From contig DATKKJ010000058.1 of assembly GCA_035543055.1 (NCBI GenBank), positions 1 through 48,753 on the forward strand: DNA of 48,753 nt, given 5' to 3'. Shown here piece after piece: positions 17,548 to 26,997 of the stretch. The notes beneath the pieces were generated by a model. The model made no database searches. It was not told the DNA's origin and was given only the letters and a program-made list of their open reading frames with translations. Position 1 is the stretch's first letter. Each line of letters opens with the position of its first letter. Made by a program: the position numbers and the translations under genes. The stretch is from Terriglobales bacterium. GTDB lineage: Bacteria; Acidobacteriota; Terriglobia; Terriglobales; Acidobacteriaceae.

Positions 17548-19680
17548 CTAGTTCTTCGCCAACAGTTCCTCCACTTTCACCTGACCGCCCTTCTCCAACG
17601 AGATCACTCGCTTCGCGGTGCGGTATCCATCCATCCTCACCTCGATCTCGTAGTTGCCGGGATTGAGCAGGAACGTGACCGGGGCCGGCTTGGGCACGGC
17701 TTGCCCGTTCACCGTCACGGCGGCGCCCTTGGGATTGGTCCTCACCTCCACCATACCCATCTCCCGGTCATTGCTGCCAAAGATCTTCTTGAACTTTCCG
17801 ACCGTTTTGACCTCCGTCGTGCTGCCGGCGGTCATCAGTTCCGGCGAGTACTTGAACTCCTGCCCGCGGGCCAGCGTGGGCATCGCCGACTGCGGCAGGT
17901 AGCCTTCCTTGCGGACAGTGATGTTGTGCTGACCTTCGCTGAGCACCAGCTTGGCCGGCGTCAGCCCGCTCTCTTTGCCATCCACTAGGATCGTGGCTCC
18001 CGCCGGCTGGCTGGCCACCGTCACGAACGCGCCGCGCGGCTGCAAGGAAGCGGCCACAAGCGCCTTGCCGCCTGCTGCCACATCGACCTTGCGCGACTCG
18101 CTCACGTACCCAGGCTTGCTGAAGATGACAGTGTGGCTGCCCGCGGGGACCCCAGTCTTGGAGAGCGGTCCAGGCTCGGATGCTCCGTCGTCGATCTGCA
18201 CCAGCGTCCCCGCCGGCTCAACCGAGATCACCAGTTCGCCCGTCGCCGGCGCAGCCGGCAGGGACGGGGCGGGAGCTGCGCCCACCGTTCTCCGTTTTGC
18301 CGGTGTTGCCGGATTCGTCCGTGCCGGGCTGGGCTCGGCCGGCGTAGTGCTCAGAACGGTCTCTTCTTTCGGAGACGTTGGTTCCTTGGTGGCCGCGGTT
18401 CCCGGTCCAGCGTTCCGGTCTCGCGTGTTCCACAGCGCGATCAGCATCACGACGAGCAAGATCGCGGCAAAGCCCGCCAGCAGCATCGCCGGCTTCTTTC
18501 CAGGCGCTGCGGGCGCCTTGATGGGCGCAGGCTCCGGCTCTGCCGGCACTTCTTGCGACTTTGGGGCCGGCTTGATCCAGACTTTTTCGCTGGGCGGCCC
18601 AAGAGGAACTGGCGCTGCCACCGGCCTTGGCATGATCACCCGCGAGGGTACCGACTCCACCGCAGGCGCTGCCATCGGCTTCGGCGTGATCACCGGCTTG
18701 CCCGATACGCCATACGCGGACACCCTTGCCGGTTTCGGCGTTGGGGCCGATGGGGGTTCGGCTTTGGCCGCCGGCTGCTTCGTCCCCAGGCTCTGGAACC
18801 CCTCCAGTTCACGGATCAGGTCCGCCGCCCTCTGGTAGCGGTCGTTCGGGTCTTTGGCCAGGGCCTTGGCCAGCACCGCGCTCAGGCCCGGGTGGATCAT
18901 GGTGCTCGATTCGTGGGCCGGAGGTGCAAAGCCGTTGAGGATGTTCAGCGCGATCTGCTCCCGCGAACTGCCGCTGAACGCTTTCTTGCCGGTCAGGACC
19001 TCATACAGGATGCAGGCCGCGCTGAAAAGGTCGGCGTGCGCGTCCGGGGGCTGCCCACGCAGCAGTTCCGGCGGCAGGTAGGGCAGGTAGGCGACGTCCT
19101 CCCGCGCGTCGCTGGCTACCAGGCTGTGCGCGAGCCCGAAATCCAGGATCTTCAGCGTGCCGTCGTCTTCGAAGATCAGGTTCCAGGGCACCAGGTTCCC
19201 GTGAAAGATCTTGCGGGCGTGCGCGTGCTCCAGACCGGCGCAGAGCTGGCGCGCTATATCGAGGAACTCGGAGGTGCTGAACTTCTCCCCGTTGCCCAGG
19301 CGCTGGAGCAGCGTCGTCCCGGGAATGTACTCCAGCGTCAGGTAGAACAGCTCCTGCAACTCGCCGCCGCCGACCAGGCTGGCTATGTTAGGACTGTTCA
19401 GCCCGCCGGCTGCCTTCGCCGCCTCTCGCAGGCGGAGGCGGGCGACATCCGGGTCGGCGCTGAAGCGAGACATGTGGACGATGCGCATCGCCACCTTGCA
19501 TTGATTCTGCGTGTCGGTGGCCTTGTACACCGCGCCCATGCGGCCGCGCCCGAGCTCCTGCCCCAGCGCAAAGCGGCCGATGCGCGAAGGAGTTGGATTG
19601 ACTGCGACACCCTGAACCAGATCCGCTGTCGACATAACGGTCCTCGATTTGTTAGGGGGGAGGGCCTTGGCCACGAGCAT
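17548..19680 (-). CDS. Ser/Thr kinase-like (probable pseudokinase) membrane protein with three PEGA domains
   Basis: The 710-residue product has a cytosolic kinase-like domain (about 33-295), a Pro/Ala-rich linker, one membrane segment (about 398-417) and an extracytoplasmic part with three PEGA repeats (about 480-710, e.g. VISVEPAGTLVQIDD, VASQPAGATILVDGKESG, VRTNPKGAAVTVNGQ). The glycine loop GRGRMG (44-49) and DFG (180-182) are intact. The VAIK lysine is Arg66 (VAMRIV) and the HRD aspartate is Asn162 (HGNLVPWN). This suggests little or no phosphotransfer and a scaffold or sensing role. A start at 19635 (MSTADLVQG, after GAGGACC) is equally possible. Confidence 0.92.
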   Translation of the reverse strand: MLVAKALPPNKSRTVMSTADLVQGVAVNPTPSRIGRFALGQELGRGRMGAVYKATDTQNQCKVAMRIVHMSRFSADPDVARLRLREAAKAAGGLNSPNIASLVGGGELQELFYLTLEYIPGTTLLQRLGNGEKFSTSEFLDIARQLCAGLEHAHARKIFHGNLVPWNLIFEDDGTLKILDFGLAHSLVASDAREDVAYLPYLPPELLRGQPPDAHADLFSAACILYEVLTGKKAFSGSSREQIALNILNGFAPPAHESSTMIHPGLSAVLAKALAKDPNDRYQRAADLIRELEGFQSLGTKQPAAKAEPPSAPTPKPARVSAYGVSGKPVITPKPMAAPAVESVPSRVIMPRPVAAPVPLGPPSEKVWIKPAPKSQEVPAEPEPAPIKAPAAPGKKPAMLLAGFAAILLVVMLIALWNTRDRNAGPGTAATKEPTSPKEETVLSTTPAEPSPARTNPATPAKRRTVGAAPAPSLPAAPATGELVISVEPAGTLVQIDDGASEPGPLSKTGVPAGSHTVIFSKPGYVSESRKVDVAAGGKALVAASLQPRGAFVTVASQPAGATILVDGKESGLTPAKLVLSEGQHNITVRKEGYLPQSAMPTLARGQEFKYSPELMTAGSTTEVKTVGKFKKIFGSNDREMGMVEVRTNPKGAAVTVNGQAVPKPAPVTFLLNPGNYEIEVRMDGYRTAKRVISLEKGGQVKVEELLAKN

Positions 19681-19701
19681 CGTAAGTCCCCTTGGTCGTA
19701 C

Positions 19702-19716
19702 GACGTTAATTACGTC
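19702..19716. promoter_or_regulatory. Palindrome in the divergent promoter region
   Basis: GACGT-TAATT-ACGTC is a 15-base dyad in the 153-base gap between the kinase-like gene (minus) and the nucleotidyltransferase-like gene (plus). Symmetry and position make it a candidate operator. No known regulator motif is recognised. The rest of the gap shows only a weak TTGCCG/TATCCT pair (15-base spacer) before the plus-strand gene. Confidence 0.3.
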
Positions 19717-19833
19717 CGGCTATGTCCTACTCGGTACCCGAAGAACATTGTCCGGTCGTGTCCCCGGGCTCGGGGGCCGTCACCCAAGTAGGTTGCCGCC
19801 CGCCGCGTTCGTGTATCCTGAGCAGGTCTACCC

Positions 19834-20553
19834 ATGGAGAAGGAGCTCAATGAGCTGGTCACGAGGCTGAAGAAAGCGGCGGGCACGAACCTCACTTCGG
19901 TCGTGCTCTTCGGCTCCGCGGCCAGCGGACAGTACCAGCCCGGCCACTCCGACCTCAATGTTCTTTGTACTCTCGAGCACCTCGACGGCCGCGCGCTGGA
20001 GGCCCTGCGCCCGGCGGTCCAATGGTGGACGGCGAAAGGCAATCCCCAGGTCCTGATGTTCCCCATGGACGAGCTGCGCTGCTCGGCCGACGTCTTTGCC
20101 ATCGAGCTGCTCGATATCAAGGCCCGCCACAAGGTGCTGTACGGCGAAGATTCCTTTGCCGGCTTGAACGTCCCGATGGACCTCCACCGCGTCGAGGTGG
20201 AGCACGAGCTCCGCACCAAGCTGATCCGCCTGCGCCAGGCCTACCTGGAGGTCGCCGGCGATCCCAAGCGGCTGCTCAGTCTGCTTACCGACTCCGTCAC
20301 TTCGTTCCTCACGCTCTTCCGGCACACGCTGATCGCGCTCGGCGAGGAGCCTCCAGCGCACCGGCACGACGTGCTCGACCGCCTCGCGGCCCGGTTCAGC
20401 GTGGATGTCTCGCCCTTTCACGCCGCGCTCGACGTCCGGGAAGGGAAGCGGCGGCCGAAAAACGTCGATGTCACCGCCGTGGCGCGCGCCTACCTGGAAA
20501 GCGTGGGCCGCATCACCGACGAGGTGGATCGCTGCGGTTTGAGAGCTTCTTAG
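19834..20553 (+). CDS. Nucleotidyltransferase-fold protein with altered catalytic site
   Basis: The first ~110 residues match the Pol-beta nucleotidyltransferase fold: VVLFGSAASGQ gives the GS motif at residues 27-28, followed by SDLNVL at 39-44. The normal signature is SDxD. Here the second metal-binding Asp is Asn42, so activity is doubtful. The C-terminal half is helical, with RLRQAYLEVAGDPKRLL, and could be HEPN-like. The product is 239 residues. It is followed by lemA after 13 bases, suggesting one transcript. No substrate can be named. Confidence 0.8.
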   Translation: MEKELNELVTRLKKAAGTNLTSVVLFGSAASGQYQPGHSDLNVLCTLEHLDGRALEALRPAVQWWTAKGNPQVLMFPMDELRCSADVFAIELLDIKARHKVLYGEDSFAGLNVPMDLHRVEVEHELRTKLIRLRQAYLEVAGDPKRLLSLLTDSVTSFLTLFRHTLIALGEEPPAHRHDVLDRLAARFSVDVSPFHAALDVREGKRRPKNVDVTAVARAYLESVGRITDEVDRCGLRAS

Positions 20554-20566
20554 AAGAGGAGATGCC

Positions 20567-21148
20567 ATGAGCAAAGGCTGGATCGTCGTTATCGTCCTGG
20601 TCCTGATCGCGCTGATCGCCGGCAGCATGTACGTGAGCCGGCGCAATGAGATGGTGCAGAAGCGCGAGACCATCAACGCCGCCTGGGCCCAGGTGGACGT
20701 GGTCATCCAGCGCCGCGCCGACCTGATCCCCAACCTGGTGGAGACGGTGAAGGGCATCGCCGCCCAGGAACAGAGTGTCTTCGGGGAGATCGCGCGTGCC
20801 CGTTCCGCGCTGCTCAGCGCCAAGACCCCTGCCGACCGCATCGCCGCCAACCAGCAGCTCGATGGCGCCCTGGGCCGCCTGCTGTTGGTCGTCGAAAACT
20901 ACCCCCAGCTCAAATCCAACGAGAATTTCCTGCGCCTGCAGGATGAGCTGGCCGGCACCGAGAACCGCATCGCGGTGGAGCGCCGCCGCTACAACGAGGC
21001 GCTGAAGGATTACAACGCCTATATCGGGCTGTTCCCCAACAATATCGTCGCCGGGATAGCGGGCTTTACCCGCAACGACCGCTACTTCGAGGCCGCGCCC
21101 GCCAGCCGCGAGGCGCCCAAGGTGCAGTTCCCCGGGCCTAAGCAGTGA
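20567..21148 (+). CDS. lemA: LemA family protein
   Basis: LemA proteins are membrane-anchored coiled-helical proteins of unknown biochemical role. The 193-residue product has an N-terminal membrane segment (about 4-22, IVVIVLVLIALIAG). The family core contains ETINAAWAQVDVVIQRRADL, IPNLVETVKGIAAQE and LLLVVENYPQLKSNENFLRL, and ends with YNAYIGLFPNNIVA-like residues. ATG follows AGAAGAGGAGATGCC. Its stop overlaps the start of the TPM gene by four bases (GTGA), so the two are translationally coupled, a common pairing. Confidence 0.95.
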   Translation: MSKGWIVVIVLVLIALIAGSMYVSRRNEMVQKRETINAAWAQVDVVIQRRADLIPNLVETVKGIAAQEQSVFGEIARARSALLSAKTPADRIAANQQLDGALGRLLLVVENYPQLKSNENFLRLQDELAGTENRIAVERRRYNEALKDYNAYIGLFPNNIVAGIAGFTRNDRYFEAAPASREAPKVQFPGPKQ

Positions 21149-21966
21149 TCGGGTTGCGCCGAAGACGAAGCCCGGCATGGCTCGTCTTGCTCGTGTGGAT
21201 GGTCGCGACCGCCGCCGCCGAGCAGGTCGGCAAGCTCAAGCCTGAAGGCTACGTCAATGATTTCGCCCGGGTCCTGGATGGGCGTACGTCCTCGGACATC
21301 TACCAGCTCTGCTCGCTGCTCGACGAGAAGGCCGGCGCCCAGATCGCCGTGGTCACCATCCACAAGCTGGAAGGCATGGAGGCCTCCGACTTCGCCAACC
21401 GCCTGTTCAAGCAATGGGGCGTCGGACACAAGGACAACCGCGGCGTCCTCATCCTGCTGGCGGTGGACGACCACAAGTATTGGATCGAGGTCGGCTACGG
21501 TCTGGAGCCTATCCTGCCCGACGGCAAGGTGGGCGGCTTCGGCCGCGAGATGGTGCCCTTCCTCAAGCGCGGCGACTACAACAGCGGTGTGCTGCTCTTG
21601 ACCCAGCGCATCGCCGCGGTCATTGCGAAAGATCGCGGGGTGGCGCTCCCGCCCGAGATTCCAATAGAAACGCCGTCGCGCGCCCCAACCAAGACCGATG
21701 AATGGCCCGTGTGGGTCGTCGGCGCTTTCTTCGTGTTATTCGTCTGGCTTGTCGCCGTAATGATCCGTGCCGTTTGGCGCATCTTGGTTTTCTTGATCAC
21801 TGGTAAACGACCACGTCGGGGATGGTTTGGCCCGTCCCCCAGAAGTACTTGGGTCGGTGGAGCCGGCTGGGGTGGTTGGTCTGGCGGTGGTTTCGGCGGA
21901 GGCGGTGGCTTCGGTGGTTTCGGCGGCGGGATGTCGGGCGGCGGCGGCGCCGGCGGAAGCTGGTGA
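21145..21966 (+). CDS. TPM domain membrane protein (YgcG-type) with Gly-rich tail
   Basis: The 273-residue product starts at a GTG overlapping the lemA stop. A signal peptide (about 1-25, LVLLVWMVATAAA) is followed by a TPM_phosphatase domain (about 30-165, GYVNDFARVLDG, GAQIAVVTIHKLEG, VGYGLEPILPDGKVG). A membrane segment lies at 188-219 and a Gly/Trp/Ser-rich tail at 238-273. This layout is typical of proteins paired with LemA. TPM domains are linked to membrane-protein quality control and possible phosphatase activity, but the role here is unknown. Confidence 0.93.
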   Translation: MIGLRRRRSPAWLVLLVWMVATAAAEQVGKLKPEGYVNDFARVLDGRTSSDIYQLCSLLDEKAGAQIAVVTIHKLEGMEASDFANRLFKQWGVGHKDNRGVLILLAVDDHKYWIEVGYGLEPILPDGKVGGFGREMVPFLKRGDYNSGVLLLTQRIAAVIAKDRGVALPPEIPIETPSRAPTKTDEWPVWVVGAFFVLFVWLVAVMIRAVWRILVFLITGKRPRRGWFGPSPRSTWVGGAGWGGWSGGGFGGGGGFGGFGGGMSGGGGAGGSW

Positions 21967-21983
21967 ACAGTTCCGACAAAGTA

Positions 21984-22099
21984 GCCCGCGCGCCCTCGCG
22001 CGGGCCGGCGCCTCTTTCGGTGGACGCCCCCGCCTTCGGGCGGGGGCAAGGCAGGGTTAGAAGAATTCTCCAGCCCCTTCAGGGGCGATAGAAAAGCAG
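21984..22099. repeat. Cluster of REP-like hairpins from different families
   Basis: Four palindromes lie in the 138-base gap after the TPM gene. GCCCGCGCG-CCCT-CGCGCGGGC is at 21984-22005, preceded by CAAAGTA. GCCCCCGCC-TTCG-GGCGGGGGC is at 22026-22047. GCCCC-TTCA-GGGGC is at about 22073-22086. CGGC-TGAA-GCCG is at 22108-22119, inside the next gene's end. The gap separates convergent genes. Confidence 0.8.
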
Positions 22100-22104
22100 G
22101 TCCC

Positions 22105-22577
22105 TCACGGCTGAAGCCGTTCGGGAGGACAATAACTGACCCGCATCGCCTTCCACCTGATAGCTCCCCACAACACCATCTGCGCCGCCAGCGCCCCCGC
22201 CACGTCCAGGAACACGTCGCTGACCTCTCCCGTCCGCGAGGGAACAAAGCTCTGATGCACCTCGTCCACGATCGCGGTCGCCAGCACGACGCCCAGTCCG
22301 AGCCACGCCCACTTCCAGGCGAAGCCCTGTCTCCTCCCCCGCCAGGCACGGAACCAGACTAGACCCAGGATGCCGTACTCGATGACGTGCGCGCTCTTGC
22401 GGGCCAGGAAGTGGAGTGTCGCGAAGGTCTGCCGCTGCACGTGCCCGAACAGGAAGGTGACCACCGCTTCCAGGATGCTGCCGGTGTTCTGGGCGGAGAA
22501 CGCGTCGCTGGAGGCGTACAGGATCACCGCGGTCCACGCCAGCGCCAGCAGCCAGTAGCGAACGAAGTCTCGGCGCA

Positions 22578-22578
<1 letters not shown>
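22105..22578 (-). CDS. VanZ-like membrane protein
   Basis: VanZ-like proteins are small polytopic membrane proteins, with one member affecting teicoplanin resistance. The 157-residue product has about four membrane segments (YWLLALAWTAVILYASSD at the start) and the family marks RKSAHVIEYGILGLVWFRAW and DEVHQSFVPSRTGEVSDVFL. The GTG start shares one base with the guaB stop (TAGTG). The last residues RLQP are encoded by a REP-like CGGCTTCAGCCG palindrome. No antibiotic role can be inferred from sequence. Confidence 0.88.
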
Positions 22579-24089
<1,511 letters not shown>

Positions 24090-24117
24090 TCACGCTCTCG
24101 CATCGGGATAAACGATT

Positions 24118-24123
24118 ATTGTA
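24118..24123 (-). promoter_or_regulatory. Possible guaB -10 element
   Basis: On the minus strand TACAAT lies about 32 bases before the guaB ATG, giving a leader of roughly 25 bases. No good -35 is seen at the expected spacing, so this is a weak call. Confidence 0.35.
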
Positions 24124-24151
24124 ACCGCTTCCAGCTTCCCCCGGGCGGCCG

Positions 24152-24526
24152 CTAGGCGGACTTCTTGCCGCTGCTTTCGAGGCAGGCGTGGATGGCCCCG
24201 ATCAGGACTTCCGGGCCGGCCCGCAGGGGCACGAACGCGTCCGCCTTCTCGTCCTCTCCCGGCCTGTCCTCGAAGAGCACGATGATCGGCACTGCTGGCT
24301 TGAGCGCCCGGAACTGCGCCGCCAGCCCCATGCGCTCTTCCTTGGGGATGGAGTGCCCGAGCACGATCACGTCGATCTCCATGGTCAGGAGGATGTGGAT
24401 TGCTTCCTCCGGGGTCTTGGGCGAAGAGACGGAGAAGCCGGCGATTGCCAGGGCATCGTTGCGCGCCAGCAGAGTACTGCGCTCGCGGCTGACCGAGAGG
24501 ATCTTCTTGGTGCTTCCGGATACCAC
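24152..24526 (-). CDS. Degenerate response-regulator receiver domain protein
   Basis: A 124-residue single-domain protein with the alternating beta/alpha pattern of a CheY-like receiver: KKILSVSRERSTLLAR, EEAIHILLTMEIDVIVLGHS and PAVPIIVLFED. The phosphoacceptor Asp is Gly57 (DVIVLGHSIP), the acidic pair is replaced by Ser13-Arg14, and the conserved Lys is absent. It is therefore probably phosphorylation-independent. I chose the GTG at 24526. The frame is open to 24661 on this strand, but that part overlaps the TATAAT-like and rimP promoter region. It is followed by guaB after 65 bases. Confidence 0.72.
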   Translation of the reverse strand: MVSGSTKKILSVSRERSTLLARNDALAIAGFSVSSPKTPEEAIHILLTMEIDVIVLGHSIPKEERMGLAAQFRALKPAVPIIVLFEDRPGEDEKADAFVPLRAGPEVLIGAIHACLESSGKKSA

Positions 24527-24632
24527 GGCGGCCCCCAAGTCGCAGAAAATGCGGGCCCAGGACGAAACCGGCCCGCGCTGGCGGAGCGCATTATAATCCC
24601 CGGCAGCTGTGGAAATGCCGGGGCCGGCGGGT

Positions 24633-24661
24633 TTGAATTTTGCCCGGCGAGGGCGTATCAT
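24633..24661 (+). promoter_or_regulatory. Sigma-70 promoter of the rimP-nusA-infB operon
   Basis: TTGAAT (24633-24638), a 17-base spacer, then TATCAT (24656-24661), close to consensus. Transcription would start near 24668, giving a leader of about 120 bases that carries the hairpins described next. An 8-bp hairpin CCCCGGCA...TGCCGGGG (24598-24623) and a symmetric ATTATAAT (24590-24597) lie just upstream. Confidence 0.7.
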
Positions 24662-24673
24662 AAACCTTTGTTA

Positions 24674-24719
24674 CTGCTGTGTCGGAACACATCAGTGGGC
24701 GAGAGCCCACTTTTTATTT
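24674..24719 (+). promoter_or_regulatory. rimP leader: attenuator-like terminator hairpin
   Basis: GTGGGC-GAGA-GCCCAC (24695-24710) is followed by TTTTTATTT, a complete intrinsic terminator before the operon's first gene. A preceding stem CTG.TGTGT-CGGA-ACACA.CAG (24674-24695) shares base 24695 with it, so the two may interact. Terminator-like leaders before rimP are known in other bacteria (the rimP-leader class). Attenuation here is inferred. Confidence 0.72.
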
Positions 24720-24787
24720 GAACCGGCGCGGCGGGGTCCCCGGCGCACGCTTCGCGCGACGGGGTGCAGTGGCGGCGACGGTGGGTC

Positions 24788-25285
24788 ATGGCCCTCGAGA
24801 TAGACCACATTCGGCAGATCGCGGAGCGGGTGGCAGCTTCGCATGGCCTGGAGGTGGTGGAGGTCGAGTTCCGCGGAGGCGGCAAAGCCCGCATGCTGCG
24901 CATCTCTATCGACAAGGTCCAGGGCGTCACCCATCAGGACTGCGAGTCGGTGAGCCGGGAGGTGGGCGCCATCCTCGACGTCGAGGATGCGGTCCCGGGC
25001 GGGTCGTACACACTCGAGGTTTCGTCCCCGGGGCTCGACCGGCGGCTGACCAAGCCGGCGGATTACGAGCGCTTCACCGGCAGCCGCCTGAAGGTCCAGA
25101 CCCGCGAGCCCATCGAGGGCAACCGGTTCTTCGAAGGGCGGCTGGAGAGTTTTCGCGACGGCAGGCTGACGGTCGCGGTCACGCCCACGCGGAAAGAACG
25201 GCGGGCCCAGCCCAAGGCGGCGGAAAGAGTATTGGAGATCGAGTTGGCCAACGTGGAGAAGGCCAACCTGGTCCCGGAATTCTAA
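24788..25285 (+). CDS. rimP: Ribosome maturation factor RimP
   Basis: RimP aids 30S maturation. The 165-residue product has the N-terminal domain (LEVVEVEFRGGGKARMLRIS, DCESVSREVGAILDVED, SYTLEVSSPGLDRRLTKP) and the C-terminal SH3-like domain from about residue 95 (RFTGSRLKVQTREP). The ATG at 24788 was preferred to an in-frame GTG at 24764. It is the first gene of the rimP-nusA-infB operon and lies about 70 bases after the leader terminator. Confidence 0.95.
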   Translation: MALEIDHIRQIAERVAASHGLEVVEVEFRGGGKARMLRISIDKVQGVTHQDCESVSREVGAILDVEDAVPGGSYTLEVSSPGLDRRLTKPADYERFTGSRLKVQTREPIEGNRFFEGRLESFRDGRLTVAVTPTRKERRAQPKAAERVLEIELANVEKANLVPEF

Positions 25286-25336
25286 GGTTGAGACGTTGCT
25301 TGCAACGTCTCCAGAGAACGACCCGGAAATCGATTT

Positions 25337-26896
25337 ATGGCCAGTTTGCTGTACCAACAGATCGAAGGCTTGAGCCGCGAGAAGGGGATCGACCCCCAGA
25401 TCGTGGTCAACGCGGTGGAAGACGCCATTGTGGTGGCCACCCGCAAGTTCTACAAGTCCCAGGAGAACCTGCGCGCCGAGCTCAACAAGGAGACCGGGCA
25501 GATCACCGCTTTCGCGGTGAAGACGGTGGTCGAGGCCCCCGAGCAGGTCGAGGATCCCAACCTTCAGATCACCCTGGACGACGCCCGCAAGGTCGATCCC
25601 AACGCCGAGGTCGGCGGCGAAGTGCGCTTCTACAAGCCCACCGACGTCCTGGGGCGCATCGCGGCGCAGCTGGCCAAGCAGGTCATCTTCCAGAAGGTGC
25701 GCGAGGCCGAGCGCGATACGGTTTACAACGATTACATCGGACGCGTGGGCGAGATCGTCACCGCCACCGTCAAGCGGGTCGAAGGCCCGGACGTGATCTT
25801 CGAGCTGGGCAAGACCGAGGCCCGCATGCCGCGCAAGGAGCAGTCGCGGCTGGAGTCGTTCGCCGTCGGCGAGCGCGTGCGGGTGGTCATCTTGCGGGTC
25901 GAGAAATCGTCCAAGGGACCGCAGGTCATCGTCTCCCGTGCCGCTCCCGAGCTGGTGCAGCACCTGTTCCAGACCGAAGTGCCCGAGATCTACGACGGCA
26001 CGGTCGTCATCCGCGCCATCGCCCGCGAAGCCGGCGAGCGCACCAAGATCGCCGTCATGTCCAAGGACAAGGACGTGGACTCGGTCGGCGCCTGCGTCGG
26101 CATGAAGGGCATGCGGGTGCAGTCCATCATCCGCGAGCTGCGCGGCGAGAAGATCGACATCATCGAGTTCCACGAGGACCCGGTCACCTTCGCCGAGAAG
26201 GCGCTGCAGCCGGCCAAGGTCAGCCGCGTCTCTGTCCTCGATTCCTCCGAGAAGCACCTTGAGGTCATCGTGGATGACACCCAGCTCTCCCTGGCCATCG
26301 GCAAGAAGGGGCAGAACGTCCGCCTGGCCGCCAAGCTGCTCGGCTGGAAGATCGACATCAAGAGCGAAGAAGAGAAGCGGCAGGAGGTCGAGCAGCAGAT
26401 GAGCGCCCTCGTCAACCAGCCGAGCACGCCGCTGGACCGCGTGCCCGACCTGGGTGAGGGCCTGGTCGAGAAGCTCACCGCCGCCGGCATCACCACTGTC
26501 GAGGCCCTCGCCGACATGACTCCGGAGCAGCTGGAGGAGATCCCCGGCATCGGCCCCAAGACGGTGGAAAAAATCAGTATCGCGGTCAATAATTACTTTT
26601 CTAGCCTGGAAGGCGGAGAGGTCGCTGTCGCCGAGCAGGGAGACCTGGCGGCGCCTGCGGAAGAGGCTGCGCTCGAAGAACAAGCCAGCGAGCCGCTTCC
26701 CGAGGGAGAGGCCGCTCCGGAGGAAGCCGCCGGCGTGGCGGGCGACGTCAGCGCGTTGTCGAACGTTGCCGAGGCAGCTCCCGCGGGCGCCGAACTCCAG
26801 GCCACCGGTGCCGCCGAGGCGGACGCAACGCACCCGGGTCCGGCGGAGGAGATGGCATCTCCTTCTGAGCCCGAGCCGGAAGAGCAGAAGTCGTAG
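25337..26896 (+). CDS. nusA: Transcription termination/antitermination factor NusA
   Basis: NusA binds RNA polymerase and nascent RNA to control pausing and termination. The N-terminal polymerase-binding domain (about 1-125) is followed by S1 (about 130-200, GEIVTATVKRVEGPDVIFEL). Two KH domains lie at about 205-345 (GACVGMKGMRVQSIIRELRG, LAIGKKGQNVRLAAKLLGW). A helix-hairpin-helix region lies at about 385-440 (LADMTPEQLEEIPGIGPKTV). The last ~75 residues are acidic and Ala/Glu/Pro-rich, an extension beyond the usual ~350-residue non-enterobacterial core. The start is ATG. Confidence 0.98.
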   Translation: MASLLYQQIEGLSREKGIDPQIVVNAVEDAIVVATRKFYKSQENLRAELNKETGQITAFAVKTVVEAPEQVEDPNLQITLDDARKVDPNAEVGGEVRFYKPTDVLGRIAAQLAKQVIFQKVREAERDTVYNDYIGRVGEIVTATVKRVEGPDVIFELGKTEARMPRKEQSRLESFAVGERVRVVILRVEKSSKGPQVIVSRAAPELVQHLFQTEVPEIYDGTVVIRAIAREAGERTKIAVMSKDKDVDSVGACVGMKGMRVQSIIRELRGEKIDIIEFHEDPVTFAEKALQPAKVSRVSVLDSSEKHLEVIVDDTQLSLAIGKKGQNVRLAAKLLGWKIDIKSEEEKRQEVEQQMSALVNQPSTPLDRVPDLGEGLVEKLTAAGITTVEALADMTPEQLEEIPGIGPKTVEKISIAVNNYFSSLEGGEVAVAEQGDLAAPAEEAALEEQASEPLPEGEAAPEEAAGVAGDVSALSNVAEAAPAGAELQATGAAEADATHPGPAEEMASPSEPEPEEQKS

Positions 26897-26997
26897 CATC
26901 GAAATCACTCAGGCCTTGCAAGCGGCCGAGATCAACCGACGAGGACCGTGAGGACTTTATGGACTAGCGGGACAAAATCGGAGGAATAGCGGGGCGG

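Noticed and set aside
17951-19791. Plus-strand frames antisense to the kinase-like gene
   Set aside because: Shadows of a protein with clear kinase and PEGA patterns.
24527-24661. N-terminal extension of the receiver-like protein
   Set aside because: It reads through the rimP promoter and hairpin region and has no receiver-like pattern.
24692-26908. A 738-codon frame antisense to rimP and nusA
   Set aside because: Composition-driven shadow of two well-supported genes, with no motif and no start signal.
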